A stretch of DNA of 64,000 nucleotides from JANQQN01 sp964519665. GTDB lineage: Bacteria > Myxococcota > Kuafuiibacteriia > Kuafuiibacteriales > Kuafuiibacteriaceae. Every line of letters begins with the position of its first letter. Position 1 is the stretch's first letter. Of this stretch, positions 39,895 through 47,884 are shown piece after piece. Position numbers and translations under genes: made by a program. Location: contig CAZFIV010000028.1 in assembly GCA_964519665.1 (NCBI GenBank), positions 1-64,000 of the forward strand, read 5' to 3'. The notes below the pieces were generated by a model. That model ran no database searches, had not been told where the DNA came from, and saw only the letters and a program-made list of their open reading frames with translations.

Positions 39895-40565
39895 CGCCGC
39901 CTCCGCGCGAGTCCATACGCCCGCATGAGCTGATGCTCTCGCTGGTGACGCTCCAACCGGCGCATCAGCGCCGGGTCCAGGCCCGCCATGCTTTGGAGCT
40001 TGTTCTCGGGGTTCTCCCGAAGCGTCGACACGGCTCGACCTGCCGCGGCCCGCGCCTGAAGAAGCGCTGCTTGGCAGGCGTGCCACTTCGGTCGCGCTGG
40101 CCCTCGCGGCGCCATCTTCATCGCGGCCTCCGGAGGAAGCGTCGGCTGCTGCACCGGACGAATGCGCGTGATGAACGGTCCCACGTTCGGACGCCCTGGC
40201 TCAGGGAGGCGATTCATGGGATCCGCAACGACACGCATCGTGCGAACCGTCGAGGGATAGCTATCGAGCGTGTACGCCGAAGTGGACGGGGGCGGCTGCC
40301 TCGAGTGCAGCGCGGCCATCACGCTTCGCACGTCTTGCATCGGATCCTTGTAGTGCCCCTGCGTGGCGAAGCCTGGATTGCGCTTCCACGCCTGATGAAG
40401 CACCGGCTGCGGGAGGTACGTAGGAAGCTCCCCGCCAGCCATGTGCTGCTGGTACGCCTGCATTGCCGCTGCAGCCGTGGCGGGATCCCGCGTCACGATC
40501 CCCGAGCGAAGGGAATCAAAAGGAAGGCGTCGGATCCCGCGCGGAGGCGTGAAGGGTGCAGACAT
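39891..40565 (-). CDS. First gene of the virion-membrane run, hypothetical
   Basis: 224 residues, ribosome site GGAGGG 3-4 nt from the ATG. Pro/Arg-rich with segments such as VHLQAWKRNPGFATQGHYKD-like helices and QREHQLMRAYGLARRRR end. No membrane segment. Unknown, likely internal virion protein. Confidence 0.6.
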   Translation of the reverse strand: MSAPFTPPRGIRRLPFDSLRSGIVTRDPATAAAAMQAYQQHMAGGELPTYLPQPVLHQAWKRNPGFATQGHYKDPMQDVRSVMAALHSRQPPPSTSAYTLDSYPSTVRTMRVVADPMNRLPEPGRPNVGPFITRIRPVQQPTLPPEAAMKMAPRGPARPKWHACQAALLQARAAAGRAVSTLRENPENKLQSMAGLDPALMRRLERHQREHQLMRAYGLARRRR

Positions 40566-40743
40566 GTCCCTCCGACGTCTTACCTCGTCCTGAAACGACG
40601 GGGGTGCAGCCTCTAAAGGCCACCACACCCTTGTACCCCGGCCTCCGGCCGGGTATTTTCGGTCTACAACACCAACGCCCTGCTGCGGGGCGACGAGGGG
40701 GCGGCCATCCGAAAGGAGCCGTCCTTTCGTTTGGGTGGCGTGC
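40566..40743. other. Gene-free spacer with hairpins
   Basis: Contains GGCC-TCC-GGCC hairpin copy C (40638-40654, then TATTTT), a GCCC / GGGGC hairpin at ~40678 and an unused AAAGGAG. A boundary in the leftward operon between a promoter-led small gene and the long virion run. Confidence 0.5.
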
Positions 40744-40914
40744 TCACCGTCGTATCCCTGGCGTCAGCGCAAGCATGAGGCCGCCCGCGACCACGAGGCC
40801 GACAACCAAGAGCAGCACGCCCGCGCCTTCAGGTGCGTCGTGAGGACCGCGGAGTGAACGCGTCGAGCACGACGCGCAGTGAGCGCCTGTGGCGCGTCGA
40901 CGAGTTGCGTACAT
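40744..40914 (-). CDS. Small tail-anchored protein
   Basis: 56 residues, MYATRRRATGAHCASCSTRS then a membrane helix ~31-52 (VLLLVVGLVVAGGLMLAL) and TPGIRR. CxxC in the head. ATG lies exactly 7 nt after TATACT; no ribosome site. Confidence 0.62.
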   Translation of the reverse strand: MYATRRRATGAHCASCSTRSLRGPHDAPEGAGVLLLVVGLVVAGGLMLALTPGIRR

Positions 40915-40921
40915 GGCGTGA

Positions 40922-40929
40922 AGTATACT
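40922..40929 (-). promoter_or_regulatory. Palindromic -10 box AGTATACT
   Basis: TATACT-TTCACGC-ATG on the minus strand (7 nt). Identical palindrome at 41149-41155. Confidence 0.6.
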
Positions 40930-40946
40930 CCACAGATCGTGGGCAC

Positions 40947-41120
40947 TCAGGAGCGATCTAGATCGCCGTCCTCCAAGAGCGTGCGGAGGGTAAGGTCCAA
41001 GGCCTCGTCGATAGCCTCAACCAAGGCGCGCCACGTCGATTCCTGAACGGTGATGTTCAGCGCATCGCAGACGCCGATGTACTCGCCCTCGTCCCGCCAA
41101 ACTTGAAAAACAGGGATCAT
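40947..41120 (-). CDS. HicB-like small protein
   Basis: 57 residues, ribosome site AAGGAG. VFQVWRDEGEYIGVCDALNI then TWRALVEAIDEALDLTLRTL is the beta-beta-beta-alpha pattern of HicB-type antitoxin N-domains. No HicA-like toxin was seen nearby, so an orphan domain; call tentative. Confidence 0.5.
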   Translation of the reverse strand: MIPVFQVWRDEGEYIGVCDALNITVQESTWRALVEAIDEALDLTLRTLLEDGDLDRS

Positions 41121-41148
41121 GGGAGGCTCCTTGAACAGCACCGTCGAA

Positions 41149-41155
41149 GTATACT
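41149..41155 (+). promoter_or_regulatory. Palindromic, probably bidirectional -10 box
   Basis: AGTATACT works on both strands. Rightward it lies 7 nt before the ATG at 41163 (leaderless); leftward it gives a ~25-nt leader with a normal ribosome site for the gene starting at 41120. Confidence 0.6.
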
Positions 41156-41162
41156 CCGAGGC

Positions 41163-41483
41163 ATGCTCTGGCCCACACCCTTCAAGCAAGCCGCGGATGG
41201 CAGCGTTTGCCTCGACTACGAACGGGCCAGCCGAACCCAATGGATCCGGCTCCTCGACGTCTTCGTCGTCGGCCCCCTGATGAGCTACGGAGGCGCGCGC
41301 CTCGCCACGACGGGCAACCCGCTTCTCGGCTCCGCCCTCTTCCTGATGGGGATCGGAACCGTCGGGCTCAACGGTCGGAACTATCTGCTTGTGCGGGAGG
41401 CGACTTCGGCTTCTTCGCCGCCGGAGTCGCTTTCGGCTGTGAGAGCAGGACGTAGTAGTCGACGGCGTCGACGCGGAAGTTGA
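41163..41483 (+). CDS. Small membrane protein, leaderless, overlapping a convergent gene
   Basis: 106 residues, MLWPTPFKQAADGSVCLDYE, two hydrophobic segments (~33-50 and ~58-76), Arg-rich tail. The last ~115 bases overlap the end of the 41368 gene on the other strand. Isolated rightward gene in a leftward region. Confidence 0.55.
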   Translation: MLWPTPFKQAADGSVCLDYERASRTQWIRLLDVFVVGPLMSYGGARLATTGNPLLGSALFLMGIGTVGLNGRNYLLVREATSASSPPESLSAVRAGRSSRRRRRGS

Positions 41484-41748
41484 TCTCCACGGGCTCCGGA
41501 AGGTCTTTCCCGTCGCGGACGTAGAGGCGCCCCTTGAATCGGTAGGCGCTGGGGTCGAAGTAGAACGCCTCCTCAAAGGACGCGAAGGTCTCGTCGACTT
41601 CGATCGAGAGCACCTGGCCGGTGCGCATGTTGACCTGGTAACGACGCGTCTTCGTCCAGGGCTCCGGGACCTTGCCGGACTTGAGGATCTGCTCCGGCGG
41701 AAGCTCCGCGGTGTAGTGCGACTTGTACATGCGGATCGAATACCGCAT
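41368..41748 (-). CDS. Hypothetical protein
   Basis: 126 residues, MRYSIRMYKSHYTAELPPEQ, beta-rich (YRFKGRLYVRDGKDL), Lys/Pro-rich tail. Unknown; no good ribosome site. Confidence 0.58.
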   Translation of the reverse strand: MRYSIRMYKSHYTAELPPEQILKSGKVPEPWTKTRRYQVNMRTGQVLSIEVDETFASFEEAFYFDPSAYRFKGRLYVRDGKDLPEPVEINFRVDAVDYYVLLSQPKATPAAKKPKSPPAQADSSDR

Positions 41749-41766
41749 TACCCGGCGGGAGGCGAG

Positions 41767-43293
41767 CTAGTAGTCCACCCACGCCGCGTCGCCGAGAAAC
41801 CCGTACAGGCCTTCGTCGACGGACGGCGCCACAGGCTCGGGACCTGAAATAGTCTGAGGCTCGGAATGCTTCCACCACAAAGCAAGCTCCTCTCGAAATG
41901 CTTCCGCGTCCTCAACCGCAAGGACGGCCATCGGGTGAGAATCATCCATGGGCACGAAATCCACCATGGGCCGCTCCCACCGGTCAAAATACGCGGCCAA
42001 GGCCTCGTCGAGGACGCTACCGAAGCGCTCCACATCCTCGTCGAACACGGCTCCGATGTAGTCTCCGCTGACGTCAATAATGGGATAGCAATCTGCGACC
42101 GTCTTCGCGGCTCCAGCCTGAGGCTCGGGGGCGTACCATGAAACAAGATCCTCGCGGAATGCTTCCGCGTCCTCGACCGCGAAGACGGCCATCTCGTGAG
42201 AATCATCCATAGGGTTGAAATCCACCATGGGCCTCTGCCGCGGTGCGAAGTACTCAGCCAAGAACTCGTCGGTGAGGACGCTACGGTAGCGCTTTGCATC
42301 CTCGATGAAGATGGCTTTGACGTACTCCCCGTGGGCGTCAATGATGGGATAGCAATCTGCGACGGTCTTCACGACTCCGTCGAGCCCACCTGGCTCACCC
42401 CCAAGGGCAAGATCGATCAGCTCCTTGTACTGGAAGTACTGCGGGTTCGCATCGCCCCGCCAGTTGCGCGGGTACAAGCGCTGCTCCGTGGGGCTGCCGG
42501 GGTCGCGCACTGTGATCATGTCCAGCTCATCGTAGGCGCGAAGCACGGTTCCGCCGCCCGTCGTGACCTCACGCGGAACGATCTCGAAGAACTCGACGTA
42601 ATCGACGCCAAGCAGCTCATCGATGACCTCTTGACTGTCGACGCCCTGCGGAGGGCTGTAGTACGTGTGGTAGTTCTCCTCGACGTATCCTCGGATGCGG
42701 TCGGCCAGTATGGCGGCTTCGTCCTCGTCTTCGGTGGCTGCGTCGACCGCGTCCTCGAGCTTAGGATGCTTGCGGACGATCTCCCGGAAGATATCGGCGC
42801 GGCCGAAGTCGTGCCACGCCGTCTCCGCAGCCTCGTGCTCCTTTCGGCTGTGCAACTCATCGTCGAGAAACGGGTAGTTCTCTAGCGCCGTAAGGACCTC
42901 CTCTAGCTCCTTGTCGGCGTCCGAGCCGGCTTCGATCTCCTGGAGGTCGACGTACATCGCCTGGTGCCGCGTGTGCACCTCGGCGTAGAGGGCGTCGTAC
43001 TCTTCTTCGATGACCTCCTGGTTGGCTTCGCCGACGAGGTAGATGTAGCCCCCAACATCCATGCTGTTGGTGTACGGAATGTAGAGCACGAGGTCGCCGC
43101 GGTCGTATCGCGCTTCGGAATAGTAGCCCAGCGCCCCGATCGCTTCGTTGACCTTCGCTACCTCTGCGCTCACCTGCGGGTTGATGTCGTCGATCGGAGG
43201 GTGCCCGTCGGACTCGAGGGAGGCGTTGATCTGGGCTACGAAGCCATCGAGTCTGCGTGCGACTCGGCGGCGGCGATTTGACTCATCAACCAT
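41767..43293 (-). CDS. Acidic protein with 80-residue tandem duplication
   Basis: 508 residues, ribosome site AGGAGA. Residues 309-388 and 397-474 are clear copies (KTVADCYPIIDAHGEYVKAI versus KTVADCYPIIDVSGDYIGAV; both then RPMVDFxPMDDSHxMAV and VEDAEAFRE). N-terminal half is acidic and helical. Not recognised. Confidence 0.65.
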   Translation of the reverse strand: MVDESNRRRRVARRLDGFVAQINASLESDGHPPIDDINPQVSAEVAKVNEAIGALGYYSEARYDRGDLVLYIPYTNSMDVGGYIYLVGEANQEVIEEEYDALYAEVHTRHQAMYVDLQEIEAGSDADKELEEVLTALENYPFLDDELHSRKEHEAAETAWHDFGRADIFREIVRKHPKLEDAVDAATEDEDEAAILADRIRGYVEENYHTYYSPPQGVDSQEVIDELLGVDYVEFFEIVPREVTTGGGTVLRAYDELDMITVRDPGSPTEQRLYPRNWRGDANPQYFQYKELIDLALGGEPGGLDGVVKTVADCYPIIDAHGEYVKAIFIEDAKRYRSVLTDEFLAEYFAPRQRPMVDFNPMDDSHEMAVFAVEDAEAFREDLVSWYAPEPQAGAAKTVADCYPIIDVSGDYIGAVFDEDVERFGSVLDEALAAYFDRWERPMVDFVPMDDSHPMAVLAVEDAEAFREELALWWKHSEPQTISGPEPVAPSVDEGLYGFLGDAAWVDY

Positions 43294-43302
43294 CGGACTC
43301 TC

Positions 43303-43911
43303 CTAGAGCGGGAAGCTCTCGACCTTCTCGAAGCCGGGGTACTCGTAGCCGGGGTACGCGCCGCGCACCACAGGATCCAGCGCGAGCCATTTCCCTCCGT
43401 GCTTCACCTGCGCGTAGATGTGCTCAGCGTAGGTCTCGCCGTCCACGTCGGAAGGGCCCGAAGCGTTGATCACGCGCGCGCGCACGCGGAAGCCTCGCGC
43501 ACGTAGCAAGCTTGCGAGCACGACGGTCATGTCGTCGCAGTCGCCCGCGCGCTGGTCGAGGGTGAGCGCCGTCGTCTGGACTACCTCTGGCGTGTCGCCG
43601 AAAACGGGGTCGAGCTGATACCGCACGTTGAGGACCACGAAATTCCAGATGAGCACGATCTCATCGAGCTTGGTCCGTGCGGGCCTGAGGTCTTGGACGC
43701 TCGCCGTCAGCTGATGCTCCAGCCCCCAGGCGTACACGATCGGGATGGAGTGCCCATCGATCGCAAGGATCTCATCGGGGTTGGCTTCGACGATGCGCTT
43801 CGCAAGCCCATGCGTCTGACGGTCTCGCAGGCTCCGGTCCACCTGGCGCTTCACCAGGCCAACGTGATCCGCGAGCGATTCGCTATCGAAGAGGGCGGCG
43901 GCGCGCGACAT
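43303..43911 (-). CDS. Transglutaminase-like cysteine protease-fold protein
   Basis: 202 residues from MSRAAALFDSESLADH. Catalytic triad pattern: C125 in RAGDCDDMTVVLASLLRARG, H164 in YAEHIYAQVK and D179 in WLALDP. Papain-like transglutaminase core as found in phage- and Mu-associated proteins. Could crosslink or cleave peptides; first gene of the leftward virion operon by position. Confidence 0.75.
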   Translation of the reverse strand: MSRAAALFDSESLADHVGLVKRQVDRSLRDRQTHGLAKRIVEANPDEILAIDGHSIPIVYAWGLEHQLTASVQDLRPARTKLDEIVLIWNFVVLNVRYQLDPVFGDTPEVVQTTALTLDQRAGDCDDMTVVLASLLRARGFRVRARVINASGPSDVDGETYAEHIYAQVKHGGKWLALDPVVRGAYPGYEYPGFEKVESFPL

Positions 43912-43999
43912 GCATCGAGTGTGCGGCGAGGAGACGCGACGGCGCAAGCGCATCCGTCACCGCGCTGGACAGCTCGGGCATCGAACCCGTAGAAAGGAA

Positions 44000-44034
44000 G
44001 ACCCCCGCAGCCAGGGACGAGCGCTGCGGGGGTC
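44000..44034. other. 12-bp-stem hairpin between divergent operons
   Basis: GACCCCCGCAGC / GCTGCGGGGGTC, loop of 11. A pyrimidine-rich stretch (TCTTCCTTTCT) follows on the minus strand. Lies in the leader of the leftward operon. Confidence 0.65.
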
Positions 44035-44114
44035 AGGAACTACTTGATTGCCGATCGAGCCGTTCACCGGGGAAGATGCGTCGGTGTGTCGGCTCGTGTC
44101 AAGGGGACGCACAC

Positions 44115-45440
44115 ATGACCGATTTCTCCGAGCTGCAAAAGGAGGCCATCGAGCGCTTCCCGCAGCTCTCCGACGTGTTGGGGCACTCGTGGCCGGCGGA
44201 TGGGCCTTTGGGCCACGCCCTCGTTTACGGGTCCCTCTGTACGGACGCCAACTATCGCTACCATCAGGGAGCGCTGCTGACGATCTTCGGGCACGAGATG
44301 AACCGACTATGGTTCCGACAGGGCGGAAAGCTCTTCCGGTACCATGCCTTTCTTGTCGGGGATTCTGCCGCGTCGAAGACGACCGCCGTCGAGATCAGCC
44401 AGCAACTCTATGAGCAGTATCGCGTGGCCGTAAACGCTACCGGACACGAAGGGGTGCTCCGGGCGCAGGGGACGACCCGGGGGCTTCTGGAGGCCATTGC
44501 AAGCCAGCGCGACCCGAACAACGCGCACACGCTGGCCGTCCTGCTGAACGACGAGATCGGCACGCTACTCAAGGGGCGCGACCGAAACCAGGTGATGAGC
44601 ATGCTGTGCCAACTCGCCGATGGCACAACGATCGAACAGCACCTTTCCTACGTGAAGCGTGCCAACCGGATCACCGCAGGCGCCGCACTCGAACGCCTGG
44701 AGAAGCACGCCGTGGGGCTGGTGTTCGCCACGACGTTCACAGGGCTACGCAAGATGCTGTCGCTGGACGACATGGCCGAGGGCGCCCCGACGCGCTTCGG
44801 GTGGTACGCGACGCGGGACACGGCGGATTTCCTCGACTGGGGCAGCCGAAGCGACGAGCGGACGGCCACGGTAGCCGAATGGTGCAACTGGGAGCGGTGG
44901 GCGTCGTCTCGGCGAATGGCGCTGGAGAAGGCCGTGCTCGAGCTGGACCACGCGCGCGAGGATCGGCGGGCGGCCATTGAACCGACGCTGTTTCAGTCGT
45001 TGAAGGCAGAGCGGAACTCGCTTCATCGAGCCATCAAGAAGCGCCAGCTCGCGCACGCAGAGATCGTGGCCCGGCTCTTCGCCGTGAACGACAAGAGCCT
45101 GACGGTGTTGCGGAAGCACTGGGATATGGCTGTCCGCTTCGAGCAGGAGCGATGGGCGGACGCGCAGCTCGTGTTGAGCCAGATCCTAGACAACCCGCTC
45201 GCCCAGAAAGCGCAGCGCGTCTTCGATGCCCTCGTGAGCGCCGGAGACGAGGGGCTGACGAAGCGGCAGGTCTACCGCGTGCTCAACAACAACATCGGCC
45301 GCGACATGCTCGACCTCGTGATTTCGACCTTGGAAGACGAAGGAAGTATCGAGATTGCTTCACCAGCACAAATCAAGCCAGGTCGAAAAGGAGTGCGATA
45401 CCAGGCAGTTGTGAAAACACGTCACGGGGGGACAGGTTGA
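44115..45440 (+). CDS. DUF3987-like replicative ATPase (helicase/primase associated)
   Basis: 441 residues, ribosome site AAGGGGA. Walker A GDSAASKTT (82-90) has Ser where the second conserved Gly should be; Walker B AVLLNDE (141-147); sensor-like strand GLVFATTFTG (201-210). C-terminal winged-helix-like segment GLTKRQVYRVLNNNIGRD. Pattern matches DUF3987-type primase-helicase ATPases. Adjacent to the probable origin, which supports a replication role. A packaging ATPase is an alternative I consider less likely. Confidence 0.6.
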   Translation: MTDFSELQKEAIERFPQLSDVLGHSWPADGPLGHALVYGSLCTDANYRYHQGALLTIFGHEMNRLWFRQGGKLFRYHAFLVGDSAASKTTAVEISQQLYEQYRVAVNATGHEGVLRAQGTTRGLLEAIASQRDPNNAHTLAVLLNDEIGTLLKGRDRNQVMSMLCQLADGTTIEQHLSYVKRANRITAGAALERLEKHAVGLVFATTFTGLRKMLSLDDMAEGAPTRFGWYATRDTADFLDWGSRSDERTATVAEWCNWERWASSRRMALEKAVLELDHAREDRRAAIEPTLFQSLKAERNSLHRAIKKRQLAHAEIVARLFAVNDKSLTVLRKHWDMAVRFEQERWADAQLVLSQILDNPLAQKAQRVFDALVSAGDEGLTKRQVYRVLNNNIGRDMLDLVISTLEDEGSIEIASPAQIKPGRKGVRYQAVVKTRHGGTG

Positions 45441-46165
45441 GAAGGCGATTTTTTCGCGTACTTCGAAAAGCGAAAGACTGTCAAAGAAAACCGCAAATAA
45501 ACTTCGTAGTCCTCTGAATCACTGAGGATTGTCAGCAAACGGACATTGCGTGTGCCGGAATGTGGCGAGGCCCGAGATTGCATTGCAGTCTCGGGCCTTT
45601 TCGTTGTGTCGCACAAACTGGCACCGTGGCACGCCCTAACGTTTTTAGGCGAAATGCGAAGTGTCCTAAGGTGGGGACAAAATCTGTGAGTTATCTCCGC
45701 CGGTTTGTGCGATTCCGAGGGGTTGCCAGCCTATTTGCTAGTAAACCGGATCTGCTTGTGCGGCAATCCGTCTGGCATAGCCTTTGAGTATATACTTCTT
45801 ATCGCGCGCGCGCGCAGGGAAATCCCCACACGCCATAAAGTACTAGCAAATAGATCGCTTATTAGATTCGTTTGGTTTAGACACCGTCACCGTGTCGGAT
45901 TGAACACGATTCGGCAGGAGACGCTCTCAGGGCCGCGAACGCCTTCGGATGACACGAGCTACCGGGACACCGGTCTCGGCGCCTGAGACGGGCTCCTGCT
46001 GGCGGCAATCGGGGTCGGAGGGTGGCTTCAAGAGCCCGCTCTTTGCCGACCTAGCGGTTGACCTGTGAGCGATTCACGTGCTCAATGCGCACTGCCCATG
46101 CCCATGCATTGGCCCGCCGCCTGGCGTACGCTTGGTGCACGCCAAGGCTCACCATCTGGAGACCC
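45441..46165. other. Gene-free region with nested inverted repeats (origin candidate)
   Basis: 725 bases without a supported gene and visibly richer in A+T than the rest. Inverted repeats: CTATTTGCTAGTA (45731-45743) with TACTAGCAAATAG (45841-45853), and TCGCACAAAC (45608-45617) with GTTTGTGCGA (45704-45713). Between the first pair lie AGTATATACT and (CG)n. Next to replication genes. Confidence 0.6.
45569..45601 (+). terminator. Rho-independent terminator
   Basis: GGCCCGAGA / TCTCGGGCC with an 11-base loop, followed by TTTT. Ends transcription of the 44115 gene. Confidence 0.85.
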
Positions 46166-46786
46166 ATGAATTGGAAAGCCGCGAAGAAGAAGCTCAAAGA
46201 AGCCCTCGTCCACCTCCTGGAAGACGAGCCTGAACAGACCGCGCCCCTGCCTTCGGCGCCCTCTGCACCGTTCGAGGCGCACGAACCGGTCATCGAGATC
46301 GTCGACGAAACGGTCGAAGCTGCTCGCCACGCCAACGCAGAGCCCGAGCCAGAGCTACTCGTCCGGGCTTGCAGCGACTGCGCTCACTTCGATCTCAAGG
46401 CAGGGCAAGAGCTGATGAAGAGCCACGCGCCCTTCCGCGAGGTCATGCAGCACATCAAGCCGTGGCAGGCGTCGGTAGAGCGGAACTTCGTGCCCAACCC
46501 GGAGTACGAGGCGGCGCAGACCACGCTCGAGGATCTCTTCCGCCAGCACGGCGACGGGATCCTGGACGCAAGCCATCCGCACCACAGCGAGTTCCGAGAG
46601 GTGCAAGACCGAATCGAACTCCTGAACCCGCAGATCGAGCAGGCCCCCATGGAGTACGTGGACGCAGACATGCTCAAGTTGCGCTGGACGGACTTCGGGC
46701 TCTGCACGGAACACAGCGAGTGCCGCGCCAAGGAAGACAGCTGCCCGAGGTGGCGTCCCCGCACGAAGCTGAAGGTCGTTTCGTGA
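46166..46786 (+). CDS. Cys-cluster protein, paralogue of the 47139 gene
   Basis: 206 residues, ribosome site TGGAGACC. Acidic linker then CSDCAHFDLKAGQELM (~69-84), DFGLCTEHSECRAKEDSCPR (~175-194). Cys/His spacing and the FxxxxGQE motif are shared with the 47139 protein (CVECKYFEHRQGQEEI, GICGAHS, CDQF). Probable zinc-binding domain of unknown use. Confidence 0.62.
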   Translation: MNWKAAKKKLKEALVHLLEDEPEQTAPLPSAPSAPFEAHEPVIEIVDETVEAARHANAEPEPELLVRACSDCAHFDLKAGQELMKSHAPFREVMQHIKPWQASVERNFVPNPEYEAAQTTLEDLFRQHGDGILDASHPHHSEFREVQDRIELLNPQIEQAPMEYVDADMLKLRWTDFGLCTEHSECRAKEDSCPRWRPRTKLKVVS

Positions 46787-47142
46787 TCCGGACGCACGAC
46801 CGGATCGCGCTCTTCATCGCAGACCGAGCGACAGTGGGCATCATCGGCGAAACCCGAGACAGCTTCATCAGCGCTTACTTCTCTGCCCCGATGGAAGTGA
46901 ACGCCACCACGCTTCGCTTTATCGCACGGATTCTTCGGCCTGTGCGTCCAGGCGGGCTCATCCGTGTCTTCGACACCTTCGATGAAGCGCAGGCGTTCCT
47001 GTACGAGCAGCCACCACCCAAAGCAAAGGCGGAGCCGCTTTCGATTGCGGTCCCGCCCCTGCCCCTCGATTCAGAATCGATGTTGTTGGATCGGGACGGT
47101 ACCACAACCCGGCCGGAGGCCGGGGAGGAAATCAGCAAATGA
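46783..47142 (+). CDS. Hypothetical protein
   Basis: 119 residues, GTG start overlapping the previous stop. Alpha/beta head (RIALFIADRATVGIIGETRD), Pro-rich tail. Carries hairpin D (47108-47124) within its final codons. Confidence 0.6.
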   Translation: MIRTHDRIALFIADRATVGIIGETRDSFISAYFSAPMEVNATTLRFIARILRPVRPGGLIRVFDTFDEAQAFLYEQPPPKAKAEPLSIAVPPLPLDSESMLLDRDGTTTRPEAGEEISK

Positions 47143-47540
47143 GCGATCCGGAGTACAAGGGACCGGGACCCGCATACGACGACGGCGCACGCTACTTAGG
47201 AACCGTCAGCGGCGGGTTCATTCGTCCGGAGGACATTTCCGAAGGTGAGCGCCAAATGGCGTTGAGCGCCCACGTCTGCGTGGAGTGCAAGTACTTCGAG
47301 CATCGACAAGGGCAAGAAGAGATCCGCGTCTCGAAGTTTCTCCCGCAGCTCACGCGAGAGCACGGCTGGAAGCTTCGGCACCTTGCGTCTCCGGTGAACC
47401 AGATCGGGATCTGCGGGGCCCATAGCGCGGGTACGCCCGGCGAATCTCGAACGCTCACGAGCGCGATGGCCAAAAGCTGCGATCAGTTCGTTCCCGCCAA
47501 CGGACTCGTTCGCAGTGCCCGACGCAAGGCGGATCGATGA
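47139..47540 (+). CDS. Cys-cluster protein, paralogue of the 46166 gene
   Basis: 133 residues, ATGA overlaps. CVECKYFEHRQGQEEI, then NQIGICGAHSAGTPGESRTL and AKSCDQF: four-Cys/His zinc site of phage type. Role unknown. Confidence 0.62.
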   Translation: MSDPEYKGPGPAYDDGARYLGTVSGGFIRPEDISEGERQMALSAHVCVECKYFEHRQGQEEIRVSKFLPQLTREHGWKLRHLASPVNQIGICGAHSAGTPGESRTLTSAMAKSCDQFVPANGLVRSARRKADR

Positions 47541-47884
47541 CTTCGTGGATCATCTGGGCTCTCCTGGGGCTCGGAATCATCTACTTGATCACTGAAGCCG
47601 CCATCGCCGTTCCCGCGCGTGTCTTCATCGCACGCCGTGGCGTTTTCTGGCGGACGCTGATCTACTGCCAGTCCTGCACCGGGTTCTGGGTCGGGCTTGC
47701 GCTTGCGTTCGGCCACCCCCACCCCCAATCCCCCGCCCCGCTCGCGCTCGCCGCCGCGACAAACGGGCTGATGATGATGGCGCTTGCGCATACGTGGTCT
47801 GCCTGGAAGGGCGGCAACGGTGCGTGGGCCACGGAAGCGGCCATCTACGAGGAAGCAACAGATGCCCACGACGAAGACGAATAA
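47537..47884 (+). CDS. DUF1360-like membrane protein
   Basis: 115 residues. Membrane helix 4-24; YCQSCTGFWVGLALAF (43-58) is the CxxC-x-GFW motif of DUF1360, then a further hydrophobic segment. Tail acidic. Overlaps the next start. Confidence 0.65.
   Translation: MTSWIIWALLGLGIIYLITEAAIAVPARVFIARRGVFWRTLIYCQSCTGFWVGLALAFGHPHPQSPAPLALAAATNGLMMMALAHTWSAWKGGNGAWATEAAIYEEATDAHDEDE

Noticed and set aside
43960..43995. tRNA-like T-arm (GGGCATCGAACCCG)
   Set aside because: Loop does not match TTCRANY, no acceptor or anticodon arms fit upstream; no tRNA gene found in the window.
45774..45796. Leftward TATACT followed by ATG at 8 nt
   Set aside because: Frame is only 15 codons and spacing is off by one; treated as part of the origin-like region.
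47784..47861. Upstream extension of the 47862 gene
   Set aside because: Lies inside the membrane protein gene and adds low-complexity Arg residues; ATG 47862 has a purine-rich site.
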